Origin: JAGAJR01 sp048463395
GTDB lineage: Bacteria > Pseudomonadota > Alphaproteobacteria > RF32 > CAG-239
Assembly: GCA_048463395.1 (NCBI GenBank)
Contig: DBFWPL010000023.1
Location: forward strand, 1-64,000
Length of the DNA: 64,000 bases
Direction: 5' to 3'
Part shown: in pieces, positions 34,536 to 42,585 of the stretch
How the letters are laid out: each line of letters starts with the position of its first letter
Position numbering within the stretch: the stretch's first letter is position 1
Translations under genes and position numbers: made by a program
The notes under the pieces: model-generated
Databases searched by the model: none
What the model was told of the DNA's origin: nothing
Seen by the model: the letters and a program-made list of their open reading frames with translations, nothing else

Positions 34536-35276
34536 ATGCGGTATAAAATCACAATTGAATACGACGGAACAAAACTCTTAGGCTGGCAAAAACAGCTTGA
34601 CGGTCCCAGTGCTCAGGAATATTTGGAAAACGCCGCTGAAGCCTTCCTCTGCCATCCTGTTGAAATATCCGGGGCAGGAAGAACAGACGCCGGTGTCCAC
34701 GCTCTCGGACAAGTCGCCCACTTTGATACGGAAAAAAACATGCCTCTGTTTAGAATGAGGGAAGCCTTCAACGCCCATTTGAAGATAATGGAAGCTCCGG
34801 TTGCCGTTATTGACGTTGAAGAAGTTCCCGCTGATTTTCATGCCCGTTTTTCAGCCATCGGCCGCGGATACATTTATCGGATTCTCAACCGCCGAGCTCC
34901 CAGTGCTCTGGACAAAGACCGTTCTTGGTGGGTCCCTGTTCCTTTGGATGTCTCAAAAATGCAAGAAGCCGCTCAACACTTGCTCGGCAATCATGACTTT
35001 ACTTCTTTCCGAGCAACTGCCTGTCAGGCAAAATCTCCTGTAAAAACACTGGATAAATTAGAAATTTCCCAAAAGGGAGAAGAGATTCATTTTTGCGTCG
35101 AGGCCCGCTCTTTTCTGCACCATCAGGTTCGCAACTTTGTCGGGACGCTGAAGATGGTCGGAGATGGACACCTGACCCCTGATGATGTAAAAAAAATTCT
35201 TGAAGCAAAAGACCGTTCTCAAGCCGGAATTACCGCTCCCGCCTGCGGATTATATCTCAATCGAGTGATGTATTAA
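34536..35276 (+). CDS. truA: tRNA pseudouridine(38-40) synthase TruA
   Basis: The product of 246 residues has the TruA signature I-S-G-A-G-R-T-D51-A-G-V-H-A-L-G-Q with catalytic Asp51, and later F-L-H-H-Q-V-R-N-F-V-G. It makes pseudouridine in the tRNA anticodon arm. AGAGGA precedes the ATG. Its 3' end overlaps the convergent recX gene by 20 nt, so the two transcripts share complementary ends. Confidence 0.97.
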   Translation: MRYKITIEYDGTKLLGWQKQLDGPSAQEYLENAAEAFLCHPVEISGAGRTDAGVHALGQVAHFDTEKNMPLFRMREAFNAHLKIMEAPVAVIDVEEVPADFHARFSAIGRGYIYRILNRRAPSALDKDRSWWVPVPLDVSKMQEAAQHLLGNHDFTSFRATACQAKSPVKTLDKLEISQKGEEIHFCVEARSFLHHQVRNFVGTLKMVGDGHLTPDDVKKILEAKDRSQAGITAPACGLYLNRVMY

Positions 35277-35802
35277 GCACTTCCACAACTACATCATAAT
35301 CAAACCCGGCTCGAATAAGCGTTCCCATATCCTTCTGACGATATTCCCGACGTTGTTCCTCATCAACACGATACGGCCCGATACGTTTTTTCTTCGCCAG
35401 ACGCATCGCATTCTCAAACGGATTAAACTCCTGTTGAGATAAAATTTGGTCAACCATTGCCTCACCAATACCTTTCTCTGCCAATTTTCCTTTAATATAC
35501 CTCTCTGCTTTCCCCGCGGCAAGATAATCCCTGATTTTCAACTCTGCAAAACGGGTATCGTCAATATACTTAAAACGCTTGAAATCCTCCAACAGCTCAT
35601 CCACCCACTCATAAGCATCTGCTTTTACAAATTCGGGATTTTGATAAGCGTAATCATTCACTCTCTTAAGTAAAACCCGTCGAAGATTGGCTTCCGAAGT
35701 TTCAAATCTTTTCAGATAATACAACGCAATATTTTTCAAACACTGCTTGGTAATTTTTTTCAGAGGTTTTTTGGCCTTTCCTTTTCCCGCTTCTTCTAAC
35801 AC
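35257..35802 (-). CDS. recX: Regulatory protein RecX
   Basis: RecX modulates RecA. The product is helical throughout with three-helix repeats (L-Y-Y-L-K-R-F-E-T-S-E, L-K-R-V-N-D-Y, F-K-Y-I-D-D-T-R-F-A-E, I-K-G-K-L-A-E-K-G-I). The motif D-D-T-R-F-A followed by R-Y-I-K-G-K-L is typical. I chose GTG 35802 (181 residues) because AGGA sits 8 nt upstream; a TTG at 35823 would add seven residues. No recA is nearby. The end overlaps truA. Confidence 0.88.
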   Translation of the reverse strand: MLEEAGKGKAKKPLKKITKQCLKNIALYYLKRFETSEANLRRVLLKRVNDYAYQNPEFVKADAYEWVDELLEDFKRFKYIDDTRFAELKIRDYLAAGKAERYIKGKLAEKGIGEAMVDQILSQQEFNPFENAMRLAKKKRIGPYRVDEEQRREYRQKDMGTLIRAGFDYDVVVEVLNTSLD

Positions 35803-35862
35803 TTGCAAAATCCTACAAATCAAACTATATAACTAACAAATAATTTATCACGGAGAAATAAA

Positions 35863-36780
35863 TTGGTTAACAATAATTTTGACAATTGTGTATCCTTTCA
35901 CATCGACAACAGTGCCTTTCTCGGACGCCTTGTCCGCCTGGATGAAGTCATAAACGTTATTTTGAACAAACACAACTACCCTAAACAGGTTTCGTCCGTT
36001 TTAGCCGAATGCACGGCATTAGCCGTACTTTTATCCGCCACCATCAAATATAACGGGCTGTTTACTCTTCAAATTCAGAGCAAAGGGCAAATCTCCATGG
36101 TCGTTGTCGATGTAACCTCGGACGGAAACATTCGTGCCTGTGCCACTTTTGATGAAAACAGAATCAAACATGCTCAAGAACTTCGCAAAACCGAAGGCGA
36201 AATTGAACCGGCTCCGCATTTTCTCGGCGAAGGCATTTTGGCATTCACCGTTGATCAGGGACCAAACACGGAGCTCTACCAGGGAATTGTCGATTTACAA
36301 GGTAAAAATCTGACTGAATGTGCTCTCCGTTATTTCAAACAATCGGAGCAAATAGATACCGACCTGAAACTATACCTTCAAATTCCGGAAGACGAAAAAG
36401 GTTCTTGGAAAGCAGGCGGAATTCTTCTGCAAAAACTTCCTGAAAAAGGCGGGAAAATTGAAGAAGGAACTGATATTAACGAGCTTTGGAACGAAGCTAA
36501 AATTTTCATGCAAAGCCTCAAAGAGGAGGAATTATTCGATAATAATCTTTCCTCTCAAGAAATTCTTCACCGCTTATATCATTCCAACAACCTTGTGGTT
36601 TCCGACACCAAAGAATATAAGTTCGGGTGCCGTTGCAGCCGGGAAAAATTACTAAATACCCTGCAATCTTTTGATCCGAAAGAAATTGAAGCCATGGCCG
36701 ACAAAAATAAAATCTCTGCCACCTGTAATTTCTGCTCGGAACAATATGTTTTTGACAAAGGCGAACTGGTCAAGCATTAA
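35863..36780 (+). CDS. hslO: Redox-regulated chaperone Hsp33
   Basis: The product of 305 residues has the Hsp33 N-terminal domain (A-E-C-T-A-L-A-V-L-L-S-A-T-I-K, then L-Q-I-Q-S-K-G) and the C-terminal redox-switch cysteines C-R-C...C-N-F-C that bind zinc when reduced. Oxidation releases zinc and activates the chaperone. TTG 35863 is the start with GGAG 7 nt upstream. The nearby apaG gene is a common neighbour of hslO in Alphaproteobacteria. Confidence 0.96.
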   Translation: MVNNNFDNCVSFHIDNSAFLGRLVRLDEVINVILNKHNYPKQVSSVLAECTALAVLLSATIKYNGLFTLQIQSKGQISMVVVDVTSDGNIRACATFDENRIKHAQELRKTEGEIEPAPHFLGEGILAFTVDQGPNTELYQGIVDLQGKNLTECALRYFKQSEQIDTDLKLYLQIPEDEKGSWKAGGILLQKLPEKGGKIEEGTDINELWNEAKIFMQSLKEEELFDNNLSSQEILHRLYHSNNLVVSDTKEYKFGCRCSREKLLNTLQSFDPKEIEAMADKNKISATCNFCSEQYVFDKGELVKH

Positions 36781-36807
36781 ACATATATTAATCTTATGTT
36801 TATATTC

Positions 36808-36839
36808 TATAGAGACTTCCAATGTGCGTAGTCTCTATA
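36808..36839 (+). terminator. Perfect 10-bp inverted repeat, possible terminator
   Basis: TATAGAGACT (36808-36817) is matched exactly by AGTCTCTATA (36830-36839) with a 12-nt spacer, followed by TTTATAAG. It sits between hslO and the lipoprotein gene. A hairpin in RNA is likely; the T run is weak, so an operator is also possible. Confidence 0.5.
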
Positions 36840-36867
36840 TTTATAAGTACAGAATAGGTTAAAAAAG

Positions 36868-37485
36868 ATGACAAAACTAACAAGAATTTTTTCAGTATTT
36901 CTAATCCTCGGATTAATTCAGGGCTGTGCCTCATTCAGATCAGAGGAGGCTGAACCGAAACGCTACAATGAACCTCGTTTCACGGAACAACAGCCGATAG
37001 AACTGAAAGTTAACAAAATAAATATTGTTTCTGAATTTACGCCGTCTTTTACCAGACCAAATGTCGAGCATCTCTTCCCTATTTCCATTGAAAAAACGGC
37101 AAAATTATGGGCCAAGGACCGTTTAGAAGCCGTTGACTACGCTTCAGACAAGCAAGCAGACTTTATCATTCGTAATGCCAGTGTTACCGAAGAAGTCGAA
37201 AAAGCAGAACAATTCCTCTACAAAGACCGAGTTAAATACAGAGCAACACTTAATGTCGTCTTAAAAATCAGCGACCCTAACAAATCAACCAATGCCGAAA
37301 CAGAAATTGAAGCATGGAGAGAATTAATCATTCCGATTGATACCGACATCGCCGAAAAAGAAAAATACTGGGACAGCATGGTTCAAAAGCTGTTTGAAGA
37401 GTTTAACCGCCAAATGGAAAACAATATTCATCAATATTTGAATATGTATGTTGCCAATAATCAGATAATTCAAGAATATAATTAG
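36868..37485 (+). CDS. Hypothetical lipoprotein
   Basis: The product of 205 residues has a lipoprotein signal with lipobox L-I-Q-G-C (Cys at residue 20). The mature part is mixed alpha/beta with F-P-I-S-I-E-K-T-A-K-L-W-A-K-D-R-L and a helical C-terminus (L-F-E-E-F-N-R-Q-M-E-N-N-I). This layout is shared by small alphaproteobacterial lipoproteins of unknown role. It has no SD-like site stronger than AAAAAAG before the ATG. A bidirectional terminator follows. Confidence 0.85.
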   Translation: MTKLTRIFSVFLILGLIQGCASFRSEEAEPKRYNEPRFTEQQPIELKVNKINIVSEFTPSFTRPNVEHLFPISIEKTAKLWAKDRLEAVDYASDKQADFIIRNASVTEEVEKAEQFLYKDRVKYRATLNVVLKISDPNKSTNAETEIEAWRELIIPIDTDIAEKEKYWDSMVQKLFEEFNRQMENNIHQYLNMYVANNQIIQEYN

Positions 37486-37516
37486 AAAAAAAGCCTCTCA
37501 ATCAAGAGGCTTTTTT
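37486..37516. terminator. Bidirectional rho-independent terminator
   Basis: AGCCTCT (37492-37498) pairs with AGAGGCT (37505-37511) with A and T runs on either side that extend the stem. It serves the lipoprotein gene (+) and apaG (-), which converge here. Confidence 0.9.
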
Positions 37517-37517
37517 C

Positions 37518-37919
37518 TTAGTTAATCATGGAAGAAAACTTCTGTCCGCTGCTCAAAGAAAACGTCGGGATTCTGACATTTTCCGCCTGACACTGACTAT
37601 CCTTTTTAATTTTGCAGCTGCCATAAAAAACCGCGTTCGGAGAAGCTATCGGAGCCAAACTGGAGAACTCAAAACATTCCCCCGGTTCCAGCTCCGGAAT
37701 TTCCCCCTTAAATCCCTCTGAATCATCACAAAAACGATTCCCTTTTTCATCGGTAATATTCCAATTCTTTCCCAACAAATGAATTCGTTCGTTAGAGGTA
37801 TTTTCAATGCAGAAATAATATCCCCAGACAAATTGCTGAACACCTTTTTCCACCAATTCCGATCCGGCGGAAATTGTAACATCCTCAGTCTGATAAACCA
37901 CTAATTCGTTTTCTCTCAT
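37518..37919 (-). CDS. apaG: Co2+/Mg2+ efflux-associated protein ApaG
   Basis: The product of 133 residues has a fibronectin-like DUF525 fold with the family motifs F-V-W-G-Y-Y-F-C-I-E-N, L-L-G-K-N-W-N-I-T-D, and E-L-E-P-G-E-C-F-E-F-S-S. ApaG was linked to cobalt resistance; its biochemical role is not settled. It is monocistronic between a convergent terminator and a 215-nt gap. Confidence 0.93.
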   Translation of the reverse strand: MRENELVVYQTEDVTISAGSELVEKGVQQFVWGYYFCIENTSNERIHLLGKNWNITDEKGNRFCDDSEGFKGEIPELEPGECFEFSSLAPIASPNAVFYGSCKIKKDSQCQAENVRIPTFSLSSGQKFSSMIN

Positions 37920-38081
37920 TGCTTAATACCTTTATTAAGAATTCGTTAATAATTGATTCATAAATAAGGCAACAATGATTCGCAATCTGAGTCTTTATTT
38001 GTTCACAATCTTATCCACATAATATTTTTATCGGCAGATTGTTCTTGCCAACACCTTGAAAAAACAAGTTTTCGGAGTCGC

Positions 38082-38111
38082 AAAAAAGGCTTTCCGAAGA
38101 AAGCCCTTTTT
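38082..38111 (-). terminator. Rho-independent terminator of carD
   Basis: On the minus strand a 7-bp stem (GGCTTTC 38088-38094 with GAAAGCC 38099-38105 as read on the plus strand) with a TTCG loop precedes a run of six U. It starts 24 nt after the carD stop. Confidence 0.92.
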
Positions 38112-38134
38112 AGAGAAAACTCTTTATATAAATT

Positions 38135-38644
38135 CTATTCTTTAGAGAGAATAGACAACAACTTTTTAGTAGCGTCTGCAGAAGAAATATTCTCGCAAAC
38201 GGCATATTCATTAGCCAGACGGTCTAAAGCCTGCTCATAAATTTGTCTTTCGCTGTAAGACTGTTCTGCCAAATTTTCATTCCGGTACAAGTCTCTGACA
38301 ACTTCGGCAATAGCAACCGGACTTCCGGAATTAATCTTGTTTTCATATTCCTGAGCACGACGGGACCACATGATTTTTTTTACCTTGGCCTTTCCTTTCA
38401 AAACACCTAAGGCATCATTCATTGTCGCTGCTTCTGAAATCTTGCGTAAACCGACATTTTCCGCTTTAGCCATAGGGATACGCAAAGTCATTTTATCTTT
38501 ATCAAAATTAACGACTATCAACTCCAATTCCGACCCGGCGATTTTCTGCTTGGCAATGTCGGAAACTTTACCGACGCCGTGAGCAGGATAAACAACGTAA
38601 TCTCCCGAGTTAAACGTCAAGGTAGATGCTATCTTTTTATTCAT
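38135..38644 (-). CDS. carD: CarD/CdnL family transcription regulator
   Basis: The product of 169 residues has the RNA polymerase-interacting domain at the N-terminus (Y-V-V-Y-P-A-H-G-V-G-K-V, then L-R-I-P-M) and a helical C-terminal DNA-binding domain (W-S-R-R-A-Q-E-Y, then Y-E-Q-A-L-D-R-L-A-N-E). CarD/CdnL binds RNA polymerase beta and stabilises open complexes at many promoters, including rRNA. AGGACAAGTAA precedes the ATG. An inverted repeat lies in the upstream region. Confidence 0.95.
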   Translation of the reverse strand: MNKKIASTLTFNSGDYVVYPAHGVGKVSDIAKQKIAGSELELIVVNFDKDKMTLRIPMAKAENVGLRKISEAATMNDALGVLKGKAKVKKIMWSRRAQEYENKINSGSPVAIAEVVRDLYRNENLAEQSYSERQIYEQALDRLANEYAVCENISSADATKKLLSILSKE

Positions 38645-38715
38645 TTACTTGTCCTATTTATAAATTGATTAAAATGAACTTTTGTTCTTTACGAGGCATA
38701 ACATACCACATTTTT

Positions 38716-38732
38716 GGGGTCAAATCTACCCC
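38716..38732. promoter_or_regulatory. Inverted repeat upstream of carD
   Basis: GGGGT (38716-38720) and ACCCC (38728-38732) are perfect arms separated by 7 nt. On the minus strand the repeat overlaps TTGACC, which with an extended TGT-TATGCC 17 nt later may be the carD promoter. An operator role is plausible but unproven. Confidence 0.4.
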
Positions 38733-38826
38733 TAAAATGAAAAATTTTGACAAAAAATAAAAATTACCACCCAATACAAACGATTAACAAAGCTTTTTTC
38801 AAAAATTGGACAACCATACGCCACAG

Positions 38827-39303
38827 CTATATTTTCATTTTCGGAAAACCGTCCGTCTGCCGCAGACACTCTCCCACGACCATAACTGCGGAAACCGCCA
38901 CATTAATCGAACGGGCATTTTCGTTCATCGGAATAATCAAGCGGGCATCTGCCGTATCATGAACTTCCTGCGGTACCCCGGCACTTTCCCTCCCCATCAG
39001 AATAATGTCGTTTTCCTGAAATTCAAATTCCGTATACGGACGGGTAGCGTGCGTCGTCAACAAAACGATTCTCCCGTATTCTTCTGGATGTTCTTTTCGA
39101 TATTGCAAAAAATCTTCCCAAGACTTATGACGACGATAAGAAACCAGATTCAAATAGTCCATTCCCGAACGTTTCAGAGTGTGTTCCGAAAAAATAAAAC
39201 CGCAAGGTTCAATAATATCCAATTCCACATCCAGACACGCTCCCAAACGCAGCAGCGTTCCCGTATTTTGCGGAATATCCGGTTGAAACAAAGCTAACCT
39301 CAT
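38827..39303 (-). CDS. trmL: tRNA (cytidine(34)-2'-O)-methyltransferase TrmL
   Basis: The product of 158 residues is a single-domain SPOUT (knotted) methyltransferase. Motif 1 is P-D-I-P-Q-N-T-G-T-L-L-R (residues 8-19), motif 2 is L-M-G-R-E-S-A-G-V-P, and motif 3 is I-P-M-N-E-N-A-R-S-I-N-V-A-V-S. It methylates the 2'-OH of the wobble base in tRNA-Leu. GAGGAG precedes the ATG. It follows ychF by 13 nt. Confidence 0.95.
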   Translation of the reverse strand: MRLALFQPDIPQNTGTLLRLGACLDVELDIIEPCGFIFSEHTLKRSGMDYLNLVSYRRHKSWEDFLQYRKEHPEEYGRIVLLTTHATRPYTEFEFQENDIILMGRESAGVPQEVHDTADARLIIPMNENARSINVAVSAVMVVGECLRQTDGFPKMKI

Positions 39304-39316
39304 AAATCGCTCCTCA

Positions 39317-40429
39317 CTAAACGTTAAAGAGGAAGTTCAGAACATCGCCGTCTCTGACAACATATTCCTTACCCTCGGAACGCATCTTTCCGGCCTCTTT
39401 GCAAGCCTGTTCCCCGCCAAACTTAATAAAATCATCAAAAGCAATTGTCTCAGCACGAATAAAACCTCTTTCAAAATCAGAGTGAATAATACCGGCACAC
39501 ACCGGAGCCTTTGAACCTTTGAGGAAAGTCCAAGCCCGAACCTCTTTCGGACCACAGGTAAAATAAGTCTGCAACCCCAAAAGTTCATATCCGGCACGAA
39601 TAATTTTTGCCAATCCGGTTTCTTCCAACCCGAGAGATTCTAAGAACTCTTTTTTCTCATCCTCGGATTCAAGCTGAGCTACTTCTGATTCGATTTCCGC
39701 GGAAATAATAACCGCTTTGGCGTTTTCCGCCTGAGCCTTGGCAAAAACAGCCTCAGAGAACTTGTTTCCCGAAGCGGCTGAATCTTCATCCACATTACAA
39801 ACATACAACACCGGTTTGGAAGTCAGCAGCTGCAACATCTGATATTGCTTGTAAGCATCTTTCTCGGCTTTGTCGGGAGCCGCTGTGCGAGCCGGTTTTC
39901 CCTCTCTGAGGGCTTTGATAATCGGTTCCATGACCGAAACTCTTAGCTTAGCTTCTTTATCCCCGCCGGTCTGAGCTTTTTTAGCCAGTTGCTCATAACG
40001 TTTTTCCAATGATTCCAAATCGGCAATCATCAATTCCGTTTCAACAATTTCGGCATCCCGAAGAGGGTCAACAGAACCCTCGACATGGGTAATATTGTCA
40101 TCTTCAAAACACCGCAAAACATGAATAATCGCATCTACTTCACGAATATTAGCCAAGAACTGATTACCCAAACCTTCCCCTTTGGAAGCTCCCTTAACCA
40201 AACCGGCAATATCAACAAACTCAAGCTGAGTAGGCGTAACCATCCGCGGTTTAACCAAATCTTCCAATTGCTTCAAACGCGGATCCGGCACGGCAACCCG
40301 ACCGGTATTAGGTTCAATCGTGCAAAAAGGAAAATTGGCGGCTTGAGCGGCAATAGTCTGCGTCAAAGCGTTAAAAAGTGTAGATTTCCCGACGTTAGGC
40401 AAACCAACGATTCCACAATTAAAACCCAT
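39317..40429 (-). CDS. ychF: Obg-family ATPase YchF (OLA1)
   Basis: The product of 370 residues has the P-loop G-L-P-N-V-G-K-S-T (8-16), then F-V-D-I-A-G-L-V-K-G-A-S-K-G-E-G-L-G, and a C-terminal TGS domain (T-F-L-K-G-S-K-A, then R-G-F-I-R-A-E). The nucleotide-base motif is the altered N-V-D-E type typical of YchF, which prefers ATP to GTP. It binds ribosomes and takes part in stress responses. In many Alphaproteobacteria it lies directly after pth; here four glycan genes separate the two. Confidence 0.97.
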   Translation of the reverse strand: MGFNCGIVGLPNVGKSTLFNALTQTIAAQAANFPFCTIEPNTGRVAVPDPRLKQLEDLVKPRMVTPTQLEFVDIAGLVKGASKGEGLGNQFLANIREVDAIIHVLRCFEDDNITHVEGSVDPLRDAEIVETELMIADLESLEKRYEQLAKKAQTGGDKEAKLRVSVMEPIIKALREGKPARTAAPDKAEKDAYKQYQMLQLLTSKPVLYVCNVDEDSAASGNKFSEAVFAKAQAENAKAVIISAEIESEVAQLESEDEKKEFLESLGLEETGLAKIIRAGYELLGLQTYFTCGPKEVRAWTFLKGSKAPVCAGIIHSDFERGFIRAETIAFDDFIKFGGEQACKEAGKMRSEGKEYVVRDGDVLNFLFNV

Positions 40430-40456
40430 ATCAAAAAACTCCGATAAAATATTCCG

Positions 40457-40484
40457 ACAAACAAACAGAGGCTCAACGCCCCTG
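40457..40484 (-). terminator. Probable terminator of the FkbM gene
   Basis: CAGAGGC (40466-40472) pairs with GCCCCTG (40478-40484), read on the plus strand, with a C-A mismatch there that becomes a G-U pair in the minus-strand RNA. A TTTGTTTGT run follows on the minus strand. It separates the glycan cluster from ychF. Confidence 0.6.
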
Positions 40485-40542
40485 TCCTGACAATATTCAT
40501 TCTTATACCCAATCCCCTCTGATTTTTCAAGGAGATTTTTCC

Positions 40543-41391
40543 CTATGCTATTCGAACGGCTCTAATCATTCCCAACTCATTAAACTTCACATGGTTGCAA
40601 AAAACAACAAAACCGTTTTCTTTAAGGATAGATACTAAATAAGAAGGATCTTCAAAATGCCATTCCATAATAATGACACTCACTTTTTTCAACAAACCAG
40701 AAGAATTCAAATCCGGAATAATTTCTTTTTCCGCACCTTCACAGTCTATTTTCATAAAAATCTTTTCTTTATGCTGTTCAAATAACGGACTTAATACATC
40801 GGAAGCTTTTCTTATTTCTATTTTTTCAACATCAGAACAATCTTCAAACACATTTTTTACCGAACTCATCGCTCCCGGACGTTCGGCATTATAATTAATT
40901 TCCAACGTTTTATCCTGATTTCCCAAACCGAAATTAAAAATCGAAATTTTTTCTGACAAAGAAGAATTATGTTTCAAATTTTTCACCGCCAAATCAAACG
41001 TTGGCTTAAACGGCTCAAACGCATATATTTTCTTAATATTATCATCTTCGGCTTTATAAAGAGAAGTCATTGCGATGTTCAATCCGATATCAAACATTAC
41101 ATATTTATCTTGGCTTTGCAAAAAATATTCGTCCTTATAAAGAACTTCATTTGCCGTAATCAATGTATTAAAAGAAGAGCCTTCAATATGCAAACGCCCC
41201 TTATCAACACAATACCACCCGTTTTCCTTTGTCAAAGAAATTCCGGCTTCTGCAAAAACAGATTTTAACCCGTTATCCCACGAAGGTTCTTTGGGAACAT
41301 CAATATGTTTTTTCTTAACCTTATATTTCAGCTTAATTCCTAAAAAAGAAACTTCACGTTTATTTCCGTAACGTTTTTTATAAAATAACAT
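40543..41391 (-). CDS. FkbM family methyltransferase
   Basis: The product of 282 residues from ATG 41391 (GAGGGGG just upstream) has a Rossmann methyltransferase domain: V-M-F-D-I-G-L-N-I-A (SAM loop, near 103), Y-A-F-E-P-F-K-P-T-F, and a closing M-K-I-D-C-E-G-A-E. FkbM-type enzymes O-methylate sugars in surface glycans and natural products. The N-terminus reads S-F-L-G-I-K-L-K-Y-K, a short tag also seen in the two neighbouring genes. It is the last gene of the glycan cluster. Confidence 0.9.
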   Translation of the reverse strand: MLFYKKRYGNKREVSFLGIKLKYKVKKKHIDVPKEPSWDNGLKSVFAEAGISLTKENGWYCVDKGRLHIEGSSFNTLITANEVLYKDEYFLQSQDKYVMFDIGLNIAMTSLYKAEDDNIKKIYAFEPFKPTFDLAVKNLKHNSSLSEKISIFNFGLGNQDKTLEINYNAERPGAMSSVKNVFEDCSDVEKIEIRKASDVLSPLFEQHKEKIFMKIDCEGAEKEIIPDLNSSGLLKKVSVIIMEWHFEDPSYLVSILKENGFVVFCNHVKFNELGMIRAVRIA

Positions 41392-41465
41392 AAAAACCCC
41401 CTCATTTTTATACAAAAATAATCCAAGGGGGTATGATTTGTCAAATATTTAAAGTTTATTTATAT

Positions 41466-42524
41466 CTAATCCTGAATTTCCTCTTCCTTAATAAAAGAAT
41501 TGGTTTTCAGCATTAAATTATATTGCAAACAACGACCACAAGGAACATCATCTCTTTTTGCAGCTGCATTTGCAATCATTCTCTTGCAATATACATATTT
41601 TTCAGAATTCAAAGCATTAAACAAACCATCTTTAAACACATTAACTCCAAAATCATCCTTATACAACTTGCAACACCCTAATAATTTTCCATCCCAATTA
41701 ATCGTTGGACGAGACCATAATTCTAAACAGCTGTTTCGTGTATATTCCTGCTTTTCTTTTTCCAAAAACTCTGAACGGGATGTATACTTCAATCCGGCAG
41801 CTTCTTTCACGAAACTCTCATCTTCAATAGGAGAAAAACTTTCATCCCAATTTAATTTAAAGTAAATCTCCACATCTAAACTCTGAGCAAGTTTTTTAGC
41901 GTTCGGAATTTCTTTTTCATTATGCCCAAAAACAATATACTGCCACATTAATTCCGGATAGCTACTACCATATTTCTTTTTGAACTCATTTAATTTTTTG
42001 ATATTGCTGATAACCGTATCAAAATTTCCGTTAACTCTGTATTTTTCATAAGTTTCCTGACTAGCTCCATCAATCGAAAAAGTAATTTTTTTAAATTGAT
42101 ACTTAACAAGAAGTTCTATCATTTCATCTGAAACAGTATTAAAATTAACACCATTCCACGCTGTTAGGCTTATATTTTTTTCATAAGCATATTTAATAAT
42201 TTTATCCAGCTCCGGATTAAGAAAAATTTCTCCACTGTTTGATAGTTCTATTTCTTCAATTTGTTTATTATCATCAACAAATTTTTTAAAATCCGAAAAC
42301 TTCAGATAACCTAAACCAACAGTAGGTTTATCATTTCTCATATAACAGGACTTGCATTTTAACTGACATAGGGTACAGGCATCTAAACGTACTTTTTTAG
42401 GAAGCAAAAATTTATACTTATATTTCCCCAACAGATTATTTTTTAATTTAAAAGAAACCTTCACACCCAGAACTTTATATTTTATCTTTCCGGCAACATA
42501 TTTTTTATCAAACAGAAACCCCAT
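41466..42524 (-). CDS. Radical SAM/SPASM protein of the glycan cluster
   Basis: The product of 352 residues from ATG 42524 (GGAGAG upstream) has the radical SAM motif C53-x3-C57-x2-C60 (C-Q-L-K-C-K-S-C) and a C-terminal SPASM-type region with cysteines at C-L-E-L-W, G-C-C-K-L and C-G-R-C. The domain between has F-S-I-D-G-A-S, typical of this superfamily. The reaction is unknown; sugar or lipid modification is possible from the neighbours. The coding sequence looks clearly more AT-rich than flanking housekeeping genes. The N-terminal K-V-L-G-V-K-V-S-F-K tag matches neighbouring genes. Confidence 0.85.
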   Translation of the reverse strand: MGFLFDKKYVAGKIKYKVLGVKVSFKLKNNLLGKYKYKFLLPKKVRLDACTLCQLKCKSCYMRNDKPTVGLGYLKFSDFKKFVDDNKQIEEIELSNSGEIFLNPELDKIIKYAYEKNISLTAWNGVNFNTVSDEMIELLVKYQFKKITFSIDGASQETYEKYRVNGNFDTVISNIKKLNEFKKKYGSSYPELMWQYIVFGHNEKEIPNAKKLAQSLDVEIYFKLNWDESFSPIEDESFVKEAAGLKYTSRSEFLEKEKQEYTRNSCLELWSRPTINWDGKLLGCCKLYKDDFGVNVFKDGLFNALNSEKYVYCKRMIANAAAKRDDVPCGRCLQYNLMLKTNSFIKEEEIQD

Positions 42525-42585
42525 GGGAACTCTCCTTAAACAGAACAGATTCCTGTCTAACATTACCCATAGAAAAAGTCAAAAT

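Noticed and set aside
36781..36867. Transposon end at the 10-bp inverted repeat
   Set aside because: There is no target duplication or transposase gene; a hairpin after hslO is simpler.
38011..38019. DnaA box TTATCCACA (also at 46159-46167) as a sign of an origin
   Set aside because: Single, isolated boxes are expected by chance in a window of this size; there is no cluster, no dnaA or parAB, and no AT-rich unwinding layout.
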